A DNA stretch of 64,000 bases from positions 1-64,000 of the forward strand of contig NZ_JACVAC010000019.1 in NCBI RefSeq assembly GCF_014851685.1, read 5' to 3'. The DNA is from Pseudomonas sp. PDM05 (GTDB lineage Bacteria > Pseudomonadota > Gammaproteobacteria > Pseudomonadales > Pseudomonadaceae). Position numbers and translations under genes: made by a program. Below are positions 7,424 through 15,147 of this stretch, piece after piece. Each line of letters starts with the position of its first letter. Within the stretch, counting starts at the first letter, position 1. The notes beneath the pieces were generated by a model that saw only the letters and a list, made by a program, of their open reading frames with translations, was not told the DNA's origin and searched no databases.

Positions 7424-8923
7424 ATGACAACTACAATCGAGCACTACATCAACGACCAGCGCGTGTCCCGCGATGATCGCTATCAGGACGTCTTCAACCC
7501 GGCCACCGGCGAAAAGACCGGGCGCGTCGCGCTGGCCAGCCGCCAGACCGTGTCCGAAGCCGTCGCCGCTGCCCAGGCCGCCTTCGCCGGTTGGGCCGAC
7601 ACCCCGCCGATCCGCCGCGCCCGCGTGCTGTTCGAGTACCTGCACCTGCTGCGTGAACGCAAGGACGACCTGGCGCGCATCATCGTTGCCGAACACGGCA
7701 AGGTGTTCACCGACGCCCAGGGCGAAGTGGACCGTGGTATCGACATTCTGGAGTTCGCCTGCGGTATTCCGAACCTGCTCAAGGGCGAGTATTCCGACCA
7801 GGTTTCCCGTGGCATGGACAACTGGACCATGCGCCAGCCGCTGGGCGTTGTAGCGGGCGTGACGCCGTTCAACTTCCCGGTGATGGTGCCGATGTGGATG
7901 TACCCGATTGCCATCGCGGCGGGTAACACCTTCATCCTCAAGCCAAGCCCGACTGACCCAAGTGCGTCGTTGTTCATGGCGCAGTTGCTGCATGAAGCCG
8001 GCCTGCCCAAAGGCGTGTTCAACGTGGTGCAGGGCGACAAGGAATCGGTCGACGCCTTGATCGAACACCCGGACGTCAAGGCAGTGAGCTTCGTCGGCTC
8101 GACGCCGATTGCGCAATACATCTACGAAACCGGCGCCCGCCACGGCAAGCGCGTGCAAGGCCTGGGTGGCGCGAAAAACCACATGGTGGTGATGCCCGAC
8201 GCCGACATCGAAAAAACCGTCGACGCCCTGATGGGTGCGGCCTACGGCAGTGCCGGCGAGCGTTGCATGGCCATCTCGGTGGCGGTGCTGGTGGGCGACG
8301 TGGGGGACAAGGTCATCGCCGCGCTGACCGAGCGCGCCAAGCAACTGCGCATCACCGACGGCCGCGACCTGAAAGCCGAGATGGGCCCGATCGTGTCCCG
8401 TGCTGCCCTGGAACGCATCAGCGGCTATATCGAGCAAGGCGTGCAGGCCGGCGCACAACTGCTGCTCGACGGGCGCGACTACGTGCCGACCGAGGCGGGC
8501 CTGGAAAACGGCTTCTGGCTCGGCGCGACCTTGTTTGACCACGTGACCAAAGAGATGAGCATCTACCGCGAAGAAATCTTCGGCCCGGTGCTGGCCTGCG
8601 TGCGCGTGAGCGACTTCGGCGAAGCGGTGAAACTGGTCAACGAACACGAATTCGGCAACGGCGTGAGCTGCTTTACCCGCGACGGCAACATCGCCCGCGA
8701 ATTTGCCCGGCGCATTGAAGTGGGCATGGTCGGCATCAACGTGCCGATCCCGGTGCCGATGGCGTGGCATGGTTTTGGCGGCTGGAAGAAAAGCCTGTTT
8801 GGCGACATGCATGCCTACGGCACTGAGGGTGTGCGGTTCTACACCAAGCAGAAGTCGATCATGCAGCGCTGGTCGGAGAGCATCGAGCAAGGCGCCGAGT
8901 TCGCCATGCCGGTCTCCAAATAA
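7424..8923 (+). CDS. mmsA: CoA-acylating methylmalonate-semialdehyde dehydrogenase (MmsA/IolA)
   Basis: A 499-residue aldehyde dehydrogenase with the MmsA/IolA signature. It has 'VTPFNFPVMVPMWMYPIAI' near 147, NAD-loop 'GLGGAKNHMVVMPDAD' and the catalytic Cys in 'GSAGERCMAIS' (about residue 280). It converts malonate or methylmalonate semialdehyde to acetyl- or propionyl-CoA with NAD and CoA. It serves valine, beta-alanine and inositol breakdown. There is no mmsB next to it, so a role in valine is not clearly preferred over inositol (IolA). It stands alone as a one-gene unit closed by the REPIN at 8947. Confidence 0.9.
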   Translation: MTTTIEHYINDQRVSRDDRYQDVFNPATGEKTGRVALASRQTVSEAVAAAQAAFAGWADTPPIRRARVLFEYLHLLRERKDDLARIIVAEHGKVFTDAQGEVDRGIDILEFACGIPNLLKGEYSDQVSRGMDNWTMRQPLGVVAGVTPFNFPVMVPMWMYPIAIAAGNTFILKPSPTDPSASLFMAQLLHEAGLPKGVFNVVQGDKESVDALIEHPDVKAVSFVGSTPIAQYIYETGARHGKRVQGLGGAKNHMVVMPDADIEKTVDALMGAAYGSAGERCMAISVAVLVGDVGDKVIAALTERAKQLRITDGRDLKAEMGPIVSRAALERISGYIEQGVQAGAQLLLDGRDYVPTEAGLENGFWLGATLFDHVTKEMSIYREEIFGPVLACVRVSDFGEAVKLVNEHEFGNGVSCFTRDGNIAREFARRIEVGMVGINVPIPVPMAWHGFGGWKKSLFGDMHAYGTEGVRFYTKQKSIMQRWSESIEQGAEFAMPVSK

Positions 8924-8946
8924 CTTAAGCCAGTACACGGTCAACT

Positions 8947-9033
8947 GTGGGAGCGGGCTTGCCCGCGATAGCGTGGTGTCAGTCAGCACATCGAGTACTG
9001 ATACACCGCTATCGCAGGCAAGCCAGCTCCCAC
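8947..9033. repeat. REPIN-like paired palindrome, GTGGGAG family
   Basis: GTGGGAGCGGGCTTGCCCGC on the left faces GCAGGCAAGCCAGCTCCCAC on the right, with GATAGCG/CGCTATC as a further pair. It lies between the convergent mmsA and the small gene at 9040. Confidence 0.8.
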
Positions 9034-9039
9034 ATTTTT

Positions 9040-9336
9040 TTATCCGTGTTTCAGGCAGTTGATGGAGCGGTCCACGGTGGTCTTGGCAATTTCCAGCAGG
9101 TGCCACACGGCCAAAATCTTCGCCCGCTCCAGGCTTTCCAGCTGCTCACCACAATCTAGCGCCGTCGCCGAAGCACTGTCGAGCAAACTGGCGGTGTAGA
9201 GTAGGGCGTCTTCGAAACTCAGGTCTTCGTTGACCGAGTGGAAGCCTCTGGTAGGCAGGTAGTGATCGATGGCGCGGTTGAAGGCGGCGCGGTCTTTGGC
9301 GGGGTCGATGGGTGGGTCGGGTCGGGCTTTGTTCAT
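9040..9336 (-). CDS. small DUF3077/DUF6124-like protein
   Basis: A 98-residue cytoplasmic protein with no signal peptide or membrane segment. The C-terminal half ('FEDALLYTASLLDSASATAL' then 'DCGEQLESLERAKILAVWHL') resembles the helical DUF3077/DUF6124 proteins that are numerous in Pseudomonas and have no known function. The start at 9336 is supported by ATAGGAG eight bases upstream. The leader at 9361-9448 can fold into interleaved stems, so translation may be controlled. Confidence 0.7.
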   Translation of the reverse strand: MNKARPDPPIDPAKDRAAFNRAIDHYLPTRGFHSVNEDLSFEDALLYTASLLDSASATALDCGEQLESLERAKILAVWHLLEIAKTTVDRSINCLKHG

Positions 9337-9360
9337 GGTGTAACTCCTATTGGGCAAGGG

Positions 9361-9448
9361 AGCTACCGTCAACGCTGCTAAACGTGGGTGGTAGCTGTAC
9401 GCGGGTTAGCAGACCGGTCAATAGGAAAACCAGCGCACCCGAAGGTGC
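9361..9448 (-). promoter_or_regulatory. structured 5' leader with interleaved stems, possible cis-regulatory RNA
   Basis: On the minus strand the leader has a GCACC-TTCG-GGTGC hairpin (9448-9435). CTGCTAA (9412-9406), AGCTACC (9396-9390), TTAGCAG (9381-9375) and GGTAGCT (9367-9361) then follow in A-B-A'-B' order. A pairs with A' and B with B', so the stems are either a pseudoknot or mutually exclusive. The last element lies 24 bases from the ATG. An open frame on the same strand (9604-9347, 85 codons) spans it, and a conserved leader peptide cannot be excluded. Confidence 0.4.
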
Positions 9449-9515
9449 CCCGCGCACAGCCACCATAAATGCAGATGTGAACCGTGTGCCTATTGAAGTC
9501 AGGCTGCTAAACCCG

Positions 9516-9535
9516 GTCACTGAATTGGCAGTGAC
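9516..9535. repeat. small perfect inverted repeat
   Basis: GTCACTG-AATTGG-CAGTGAC is a 7-bp stem with a 6-base loop in the otherwise gene-poor stretch 9337-9815. It could be a protein site or part of the leader RNA of the gene at 9040. Nothing else convincing was seen in 9536-9690. Confidence 0.4.
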
Positions 9536-9693
9536 GGACCGCAGACTTGCCACCGATTCCAGCAGGCACAAGGCGGCGGGGATTGTCTCGGAAACGTCCT
9601 GCAATTTAAAGCGACACGACTTGCTGGCCCTTTACAAACCATGACAAAACGCCAGCAATTCCAACGCCCTAATGCTGAAATGCAGTCAAAAAT

Positions 9694-9781
9694 GTGGGAG
9701 CGGGCTTGCTCGCGAATGCGGTGGATCAGCCAATGAATGAGTTGACTGAACCACCGCATTCGCGAGCAAGCCCGCTCCCAC
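9694..9781. repeat. REPIN-like paired palindrome, GTGGGAG family
   Basis: GTGGGAGCGGGCTTGCTCGC and its exact inverse flank GAATGCGGTGG...CCACCGCATTC. The stem is nearly perfect. It follows the xylH stop at 9816 and probably ends or protects the xyl transcript. Confidence 0.9.
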
Positions 9782-9815
9782 AAGGGTTCTAGGGTGTTTT
9801 GGAGAATGGGGGAAC

Positions 9816-10952
9816 TTACCGTCGCCCAGCCCGCGTACTCACATCCACCCAAACCGCCAACACCAGAATGCTGCCCTTCACGATCATCTGCCAGTAACTG
9901 TCCACGTCCAGCATCGACATGCCGTTGTCCAGGCTGGTAATCACCAACGCCCCCAGCAACGCGCCATACACCGTGCCCGAGCCGCCGCGCATCGAGGTGC
10001 CGCCGATAAAGCACGCGGCAATGGCGTCCAGTTCGCCCATGTTGCCTGCTGACGGTGAGCCGGCAGCCAGCCGCGCAGTGTTGACCAGACCGGCGAGCGC
10101 GCACATCACGCCCATGATCCCGAAGATCCACAATTTCACCGCCTGCACATTGATGCCCGACAGCCGCGTGGCCTCCATATTGCTGCCCACCGCATACACC
10201 CGGCGGCCGAACACGGTCTGGCTGGTGACATAGCTGAACACGCCGAGCAGCACCATCAACAGCAGCACCGGCACCGGAATGCCGTCATAGCTGTTGAGGG
10301 TGGTGACGAATCCGGCGAGCACTGCGCCGATCACTGCTACACGCACCAGGTCACGCACCATCGAGTGCGCCGTCAACCCATGCAATGCGCGATTGCGGCG
10401 CTGTTTCCAGGTCAGGAACAGCGTCAACGCAAACAACAGCACCCCGAGCCCAACACCCACCGTATGCGGCAAATACCCTTGGCCTATGTACACCAGCGAC
10501 GGCGACACCGGCGCGATGGTGGTGCCGCCGGTGATCCCCAGCAGAATCCCGCGAAACGCGAGCATCCCGCCCAACCCGACGATAAACGACGGGATGCGCA
10601 GATAGGCCGTCATGTAGCCGTTGGCCAAACCAATCATCAACCCGCACAACGCCACCAGACTCAGGTTGGCCAGCAATGGCACGTGATACACCACGTCGAG
10701 GATCGCCGCCAAGCCACCGAGCAACCCCAGCAACGAGCCCACCGACAAGTCGATCTCGCCGCTGATGATCACCAGCACCATGCCGCACGCCAGAATCCCG
10801 GTGATCGCCATCTGCCGCAGCAGGTTGGACAGGTTGCGCGGCGTGAGAAAGCCGCCATCGGTCTGCCAGCTGAAAAACACCCAGATCACCGCCACGGCGA
10901 TGACCAGGGCAAGCATTTTGTAGCGAGTAAACAGCTGTTTGACCTGGTTCAT
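9816..10952 (-). CDS. xylH: D-xylose ABC transporter permease
   Basis: A 378-residue inner-membrane permease of the ribose/xylose (BPD_transp_2) family with about ten hydrophobic segments. It has the family's 'GEIDLSVGSLLGLLGG' loop and a conserved 'GGTSMRGGSGTVYGALLGAL' near the C-terminus. It is the last gene of xylA-xylF-xylG-xylH; the ATG follows the xylG stop with no gap (TAGATG). It forms the channel for XylF-bound xylose powered by XylG. Confidence 0.9.
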   Translation of the reverse strand: MNQVKQLFTRYKMLALVIAVAVIWVFFSWQTDGGFLTPRNLSNLLRQMAITGILACGMVLVIISGEIDLSVGSLLGLLGGLAAILDVVYHVPLLANLSLVALCGLMIGLANGYMTAYLRIPSFIVGLGGMLAFRGILLGITGGTTIAPVSPSLVYIGQGYLPHTVGVGLGVLLFALTLFLTWKQRRNRALHGLTAHSMVRDLVRVAVIGAVLAGFVTTLNSYDGIPVPVLLLMVLLGVFSYVTSQTVFGRRVYAVGSNMEATRLSGINVQAVKLWIFGIMGVMCALAGLVNTARLAAGSPSAGNMGELDAIAACFIGGTSMRGGSGTVYGALLGALVITSLDNGMSMLDVDSYWQMIVKGSILVLAVWVDVSTRAGRR

Positions 10953-12512
10953 CTACGCGGTCTTCCGATCATTATTATTGTTGTTGTGGCTGAGCGCTGC
11001 GGCGAGCACCTGTTCCTGGGTGAGCCCGTCGTTGATGAAGTCGCCGCGCAGTTGGCCGTCGCCGATCACCAGCACGCGGTCGGACACTCCCAGCACCTCG
11101 GCCAGTTCCGACGAGACCATGATGATCGCCACCCCTTCGGCCGCCAGCGCGCCCATCAGTTTGTAGATCTCATACTTGGCGCCCACGTCCACGCCGCGTG
11201 TGGGCTCGTCGAGGATCAGCACCCGCGGCTTGGCCATCAGCATTTTCGCCAGCACAGCCTTTTGCTGGTTGCCGCCGGACAGGCTGGTGATCGGCAGGAA
11301 CGGGCTCGCGGTCTTGAGGTGCATGCGCGCGATCTGCCGGTCGATGCTGCCCAGTTCGGCTTCGGTATCGATGCGCGTCAGCTTGGCATAGGTGTCGAGC
11401 ACGGCCAGGGTGATGTTCTGGCCCACGCCGAAGTCGGGGATGATGCCTTGGCGCTTGCGGTCTTCTGGCACCATGCACAGCCCGGCGCGGATCGATTTGA
11501 GCGGTGTGCGGGTGTCGATCCGCTGGCCTTCCAGCCACACCTCACAGCTGTAGCGGCCGGGGTAGGCGCCGAACAGCGCCGACACCAACTCGGTGCGCCC
11601 GGCGCCAACCAGCCCGGCGATGCCGAGGATTTCGCCGCGCTTGAGCGCAAAGGAAATGTCGTCGACGCGTTTGCGCCTGGGGTTGTCGACGTCGTAGCAG
11701 GTGACGTTGCGCGCCTCGAAAACCACCTCGCCAACCCTGTGGGGTTGCGTGGGGTAGAGGTTGCTCATCTCGCGGCCGACCATCTGCGTGATGATCGTGG
11801 CGATGTCCATGTCGGCCATGGCGGTGGTCGCGATGTGCTTGCCGTCGCGGATCACCGCGATGGTGTCGCACACCGCCGCCACTTCATCGAGCTTGTGGGA
11901 GATGTATACGCAGGCCACGCCCTTGGCTTTCAGGTCGCGGATGATGTCCAGCAACACCTCGATTTCCGAGCGCGTCAGGGCCGAGGAGGGCTCGTCGAGG
12001 ATCAACAGGCGCGCGCGTTTATTGAGGGCCTTGGCGATTTCCACCAGCTGCTGGTAGCCGCCGCCGTACTGCGACACCGGCAGCGACACGTTCATGTCCG
12101 GCACCTTGAGCTCGCGCATCAGGGCTTCGGCGCGGTGGATCATCGCCGGGTAGTTCATGCGCCCGCCCGGCAGGGTCAGCTCGTGGCCCATGAAGATGTT
12201 CTCGGCCACCGACAGGTCGGGCACCAGGGTCAGTTCCTGGTGGATGATCACGATGCCGGCGGCCTCGGTTTCGCTGATGGATTGAGCCTTGAGCGGTTGC
12301 CCGTCCCAGAGGATTTCACCGTCCCAGGTGCCGTGGGGGTAGACCGCCGACAGCACCTTCATCAAGGTGGATTTACCGGCACCGTTCTCGCCGCACAGGC
12401 CAATGCACTCCCCTGGCCGCACCTGGAGATCGATGCCGTTGAGGGCGTTGACACCGCCAAAGCGTTTGACGATGCCGTTCATTTGCAGCAGGTAGTCGGC
12501 CATGGCGGTCAC
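10953..12512 (-). CDS. xylG: D-xylose ABC transporter ATP-binding protein
   Basis: A two-module sugar ABC ATPase of 516-519 residues. Module 1 has Walker A 'GENGAGKST' (about 40) and 'LLILDEPSSAL'. Module 2 has the degenerate P-loop 'GLVGAGRTE', then 'LSGGNQQKAVLAKML' and 'VLILDEPTRGVD'. The GTG at 12512 overlaps the xylF stop, while the ATG at 12503 (MADYLLQ) is the likelier start. A nearly as long open frame on the opposite strand is a high-GC shadow. Confidence 0.92.
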   Translation of the reverse strand: MTAMADYLLQMNGIVKRFGGVNALNGIDLQVRPGECIGLCGENGAGKSTLMKVLSAVYPHGTWDGEILWDGQPLKAQSISETEAAGIVIIHQELTLVPDLSVAENIFMGHELTLPGGRMNYPAMIHRAEALMRELKVPDMNVSLPVSQYGGGYQQLVEIAKALNKRARLLILDEPSSALTRSEIEVLLDIIRDLKAKGVACVYISHKLDEVAAVCDTIAVIRDGKHIATTAMADMDIATIITQMVGREMSNLYPTQPHRVGEVVFEARNVTCYDVDNPRRKRVDDISFALKRGEILGIAGLVGAGRTELVSALFGAYPGRYSCEVWLEGQRIDTRTPLKSIRAGLCMVPEDRKRQGIIPDFGVGQNITLAVLDTYAKLTRIDTEAELGSIDRQIARMHLKTASPFLPITSLSGGNQQKAVLAKMLMAKPRVLILDEPTRGVDVGAKYEIYKLMGALAAEGVAIIMVSSELAEVLGVSDRVLVIGDGQLRGDFINDGLTQEQVLAAALSHNNNNNDRKTA

Positions 12513-13501
12513 TGCCCGGCAATCTGCTCTTTGGTGTAGAACCCGTCTTTCTCCAACAGGTCGATATTGGCCTTGGTCAGCGGGGTCGGGGTGAGCAGGA
12601 TGGTGTCGACCTTTTTGCTGCCGTTGTCGTATTGCGAGCCGTAGGCCGGTTTTTCATTGCGCGCCAACTGCACCGAAAGCTTGGCCGCTTCGGTGGCGAT
12701 CAGCTTGAGCGGTTTGTACACGGTCATGGTCTGGGTGCCGTCGATCACGCGCTTGACGGCGGCGAGGTCGGCGTCCTGGCCGGAGATCGGCACCTTGCCC
12801 GCGAGTTGCTGCGCGGCCAGGGCCTGGATCGCGCCACCGGCGGTGGCGTCGTTGGAGGCGACGATGGCGTCGATCTTGTTGTCGTTGCGGGTCAGCGCGT
12901 TCTCGACAATGCTCAGGGCCTCGGTGGGGTTCCATTCCTTGACCCACTGTTGGCCCACCACCTTGATGTCGCCCTTGTCGATGGCCGGTTGCAGCACCTT
13001 CATCTGGCCTTCGCGCAGCACCTTGGCGTTGTTGTCGGTGGGCGCGCCGCCGAGCAGGAAGTAGTTGCCCTTGGGCGCCGCTTGCAACACGCCACTGGCC
13101 TGCATCTCGCCGACTTTTTCGTTATCGAAGGAGATGTAGGCGTCGATGTCGGCGTTGAGGATCAGGCGGTCATAAGACACCACCTTGATCCCGGCCTTCT
13201 TGGCTTCGGCCACGGCGTTGGTGAGGACGGTGGCGTTGAACGGCACGATGACGATCACGTCGACGCCCCTGGAGATCAGGTTTTCGATCTGGGAAATCTG
13301 CTTTTGCTCGTTGGCGTCGGCCGATTGCACGAAGACCTTGGCGTCGAGTTTTTCGGCGGCCGCGACGAAGTAGTCACGGTCGCGTGACCAGCGTTCCAGG
13401 CGCAGGTCGTCGATGGAAAACCCGATTTTCGGGTGGGCCGGGTCGGCCATGACGGGCAGGGCGAGCAGGGCCAGGGCGGTGGCGATAAGTGTGCGTTTCA
13501 T
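12509..13501 (-). CDS. xylF: D-xylose-binding periplasmic protein
   Basis: A 330-residue periplasmic protein with signal peptide 1-19 ('ALLALPVMADPAH'). Family features are 'IGFSIDDLRLERWSRDRDYF', 'VQSADANEQKQISQIENLIS' and 'NDATAGGAIQAL', all typical of XylF. The A-rich CA motif before its start (13516-13526) implies Crc/Hfq repression. A REPIN separates it from xylA, so the transporter genes may be transcribed or stabilised separately. Confidence 0.93.
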   Translation of the reverse strand: MKRTLIATALALLALPVMADPAHPKIGFSIDDLRLERWSRDRDYFVAAAEKLDAKVFVQSADANEQKQISQIENLISRGVDVIVIVPFNATVLTNAVAEAKKAGIKVVSYDRLILNADIDAYISFDNEKVGEMQASGVLQAAPKGNYFLLGGAPTDNNAKVLREGQMKVLQPAIDKGDIKVVGQQWVKEWNPTEALSIVENALTRNDNKIDAIVASNDATAGGAIQALAAQQLAGKVPISGQDADLAAVKRVIDGTQTMTVYKPLKLIATEAAKLSVQLARNEKPAYGSQYDNGSKKVDTILLTPTPLTKANIDLLEKDGFYTKEQIAGQ

Positions 13502-13515
13502 GGGTATGCGTCCTT

Positions 13516-13526
13516 TTATTGTTGTT
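13516..13526 (-). promoter_or_regulatory. CA motif before xylF
   Basis: The minus strand reads AACAACAATAA about 15 bases before the xylF ATG and directly before the AAGGA Shine-Dalgarno. It contains two overlapping AANAANAA matches. Confidence 0.6.
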
Positions 13527-13553
13527 GGAAAGACTCAGGTGAAACGGGTTTTT

Positions 13554-13686
13554 GTAGTGAGCGGGCTTGCCCCGCGCCGGGTGGCGAAGCCGCCCCAAAT
13601 CCAGACGCCTCGGTCTTTCTGATACACCGCGGCGCCTGGGTTTAGGGCGGCTTCGCCACCCGGCGCGGGGCAAGCCCGCTCACTAC
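13554..13686. repeat. REPIN-like paired palindrome, GTAGTGAGC family
   Basis: The arms GTAGTGAGCGGGCTTGCCCC and GGGGCAAGCCCGCTCACTAC enclose inverted GGGTGGCGAAGCCGCCC copies. It lies inside the xyl gene set between xylA and xylF and is a plausible point for differential mRNA stability. Confidence 0.88.
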
Positions 13687-13690
13687 GTGT

Positions 13691-15007
13691 TCAGCGGTAG
13701 ATAAAGCGGTTGACGATGCCTTCGAGCATTTCCTGGCGGCCGCTTACCGCCTGCGGGTTCAACTCATTGGCAAACGCATGCTCGGCCAGCGACGCCAGGC
13801 TGAATTCACCCGCCAGCACCGCCTGGCCCAACGGTTGCTGCCAACCGGCGTAACGCTGGTCCTTGAACTGTTGCAGCCGATCGTTCTGCACCATCGCCGC
13901 TGCGCGTTCCAGCGCCAGGGCCAACACATCCATGGCCGCCACATGCCCGTGGAACAGGTCCACTTCGTCCAGGCTCTGGCGGCGCACCTTGGAGTCGAAG
14001 TTATAGCCGCCATTCTTGAAACCGCCAGCCTTGAGGATTTCATAGGTGGCGAGGGTCATTTCCTCGACGCTGTTGGGGAATTGGTCGGTGTCCCAGCCGT
14101 TCTGCGGGTCACCGCGGTTGGCGTCGATGCTGCCGAAAATCCCCAGGGACACGGCGGTGGCAATTTCGTGATGAAAACTGTGCCCGGCCAATGTCGCGTG
14201 GTTGGCTTCGATGTTCACCTTGATCTCATGTTCCAGGCCGTATTCATGCAGGAAGCCGAACACCGTGGCGCTGTCGTAATCGTATTGGTGCTTGGTCGGC
14301 TCCTGGGGCTTGGGCTCGATCAGCAGGTCGCCCTTGAAGCCGATCTTGTGCTTGTGCTCCACCACCATGCGCATAAAGCGCCCGAGCTGTTCGCGTTCGC
14401 GCTTGAGGTCGGTATTGAGCAGGGTTTCGTAGCCTTCGCGGCCGCCCCACAGCACATAGTTGGCCCCGTTGAGCCGGTGCGTGGCGTTCATCGCGCTGAA
14501 CACCTGGGCGGCCGCCACGGCAAACACCTCGGGGTCTGGATTGCTCGCGGCGCCGGCGGCAAAGCGCGGGTTGCTGAAGCAGTTGGCGGTGCCCCACAGC
14601 AGTTTGATGCCGGTCTGTTCCTGATGCCGTTCCAGGTGATCGACCATCTGTGCGAAGTGGTGGCGGTACTCCTTCAACGAGTTGCCTTCGGGGGCGACAT
14701 CCGTGTCGTGAAAGCTGTAGTAATCGATGCCCAGCTTGGAGAAAAACTCAAACGCCGCCTCGGCCTTGCCGATGGCCACGGCCATTGGCTCGCCGCTGCG
14801 CTGCCACGGGCGCTGGAAGGTGCCCACGCCAAACATGTCCGCCCCCGGCCAGACAAAGGTGTGCCAATAACAGGCGGCCATGCGCAGGTGTTCACGCATG
14901 GGTTTGCCGAGGATCAGTTTGTTTGCGTCGTAGTGGCGAAAGGCGAGGGGAGCGTCGCTGTTTGGGCCTTCGAAGCGAACCTTCTCGACACCTGGGAAGT
15001 ACGGCAT
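13691..15007 (-). CDS. xylA: D-xylose isomerase
   Basis: A 438-residue class II xylose isomerase, the normal length. Catalytic and metal segments are visible: 'YYSFHDTDVAPEG' (catalytic His and Asp), 'LLIEPKPQEPTKHQYDYD' (metal Glu and Lys), 'VNIEANHATLAGHSF' and 'GSIDANRGDPQNGWDTDQFP'. It converts D-xylose to D-xylulose. No xylulokinase adjoins; in P. fluorescens relatives that step is provided by the kinase in the mannitol/arabitol operon. It is first gene of the xyl set and divergent from xylR. Confidence 0.95.
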   Translation of the reverse strand: MPYFPGVEKVRFEGPNSDAPLAFRHYDANKLILGKPMREHLRMAACYWHTFVWPGADMFGVGTFQRPWQRSGEPMAVAIGKAEAAFEFFSKLGIDYYSFHDTDVAPEGNSLKEYRHHFAQMVDHLERHQEQTGIKLLWGTANCFSNPRFAAGAASNPDPEVFAVAAAQVFSAMNATHRLNGANYVLWGGREGYETLLNTDLKREREQLGRFMRMVVEHKHKIGFKGDLLIEPKPQEPTKHQYDYDSATVFGFLHEYGLEHEIKVNIEANHATLAGHSFHHEIATAVSLGIFGSIDANRGDPQNGWDTDQFPNSVEEMTLATYEILKAGGFKNGGYNFDSKVRRQSLDEVDLFHGHVAAMDVLALALERAAAMVQNDRLQQFKDQRYAGWQQPLGQAVLAGEFSLASLAEHAFANELNPQAVSGRQEMLEGIVNRFIYR

Positions 15008-15017
15008 GGCGTTTTCC

Positions 15018-15028
15018 TTATTATTCTT
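15018..15028 (-). promoter_or_regulatory. CA motif before xylA
   Basis: The minus strand reads AAGAATAATAA, with two AANAANAA matches, just before AAGGA and the xylA ATG at 15007. Confidence 0.55.
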
Positions 15029-15073
15029 GGCGGTGTCTCGATACTAGCAACGGTGTTGGGGCTGGCGATTATG

Positions 15074-15100
15074 AAAATCACCAAGGGATGGTGCGATTTT
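15074..15100. promoter_or_regulatory. candidate XylR operator in the xylA-xylR promoter region
   Basis: AAAATC-ACCA on the left is mirrored by TGGT-GC-GATTTT on the right, giving an interrupted dyad around AAGGGA. It sits midway between the divergent xylA and xylR starts. Assignment to XylR is by position. Confidence 0.4.
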
Positions 15101-15139
15101 GAGTGGTGGGGTCTAGTCTGTCCCGACCGGCCCCAGGAC

Positions 15140-15147
15140 AAAAACAA
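15140..15147 (+). promoter_or_regulatory. CA motif at xylR start
   Basis: AAAAACAA overlaps the first base of the xylR ATG (15147) and fits AANAANAA, so the regulator itself may be under Crc/Hfq control. Confidence 0.45.

Noticed and set aside
7370..9106. 578-codon open frame on the minus strand
   Set aside because: Antisense to mmsA, whose own protein has full catalytic motifs.
9347..9604. 85-codon minus-strand frame upstream of the DUF3077-like gene
   Set aside because: No Shine-Dalgarno or known domain; the sequence is better explained by paired RNA segments. Kept only as an alternative in the leader note.
10365..12539. 724-codon open frame on the plus strand
   Set aside because: It lies wholly antisense to xylG and xylH, is rich in His, Arg and Gln, and has no domain. 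High-GC third positions keep stops out of this frame.
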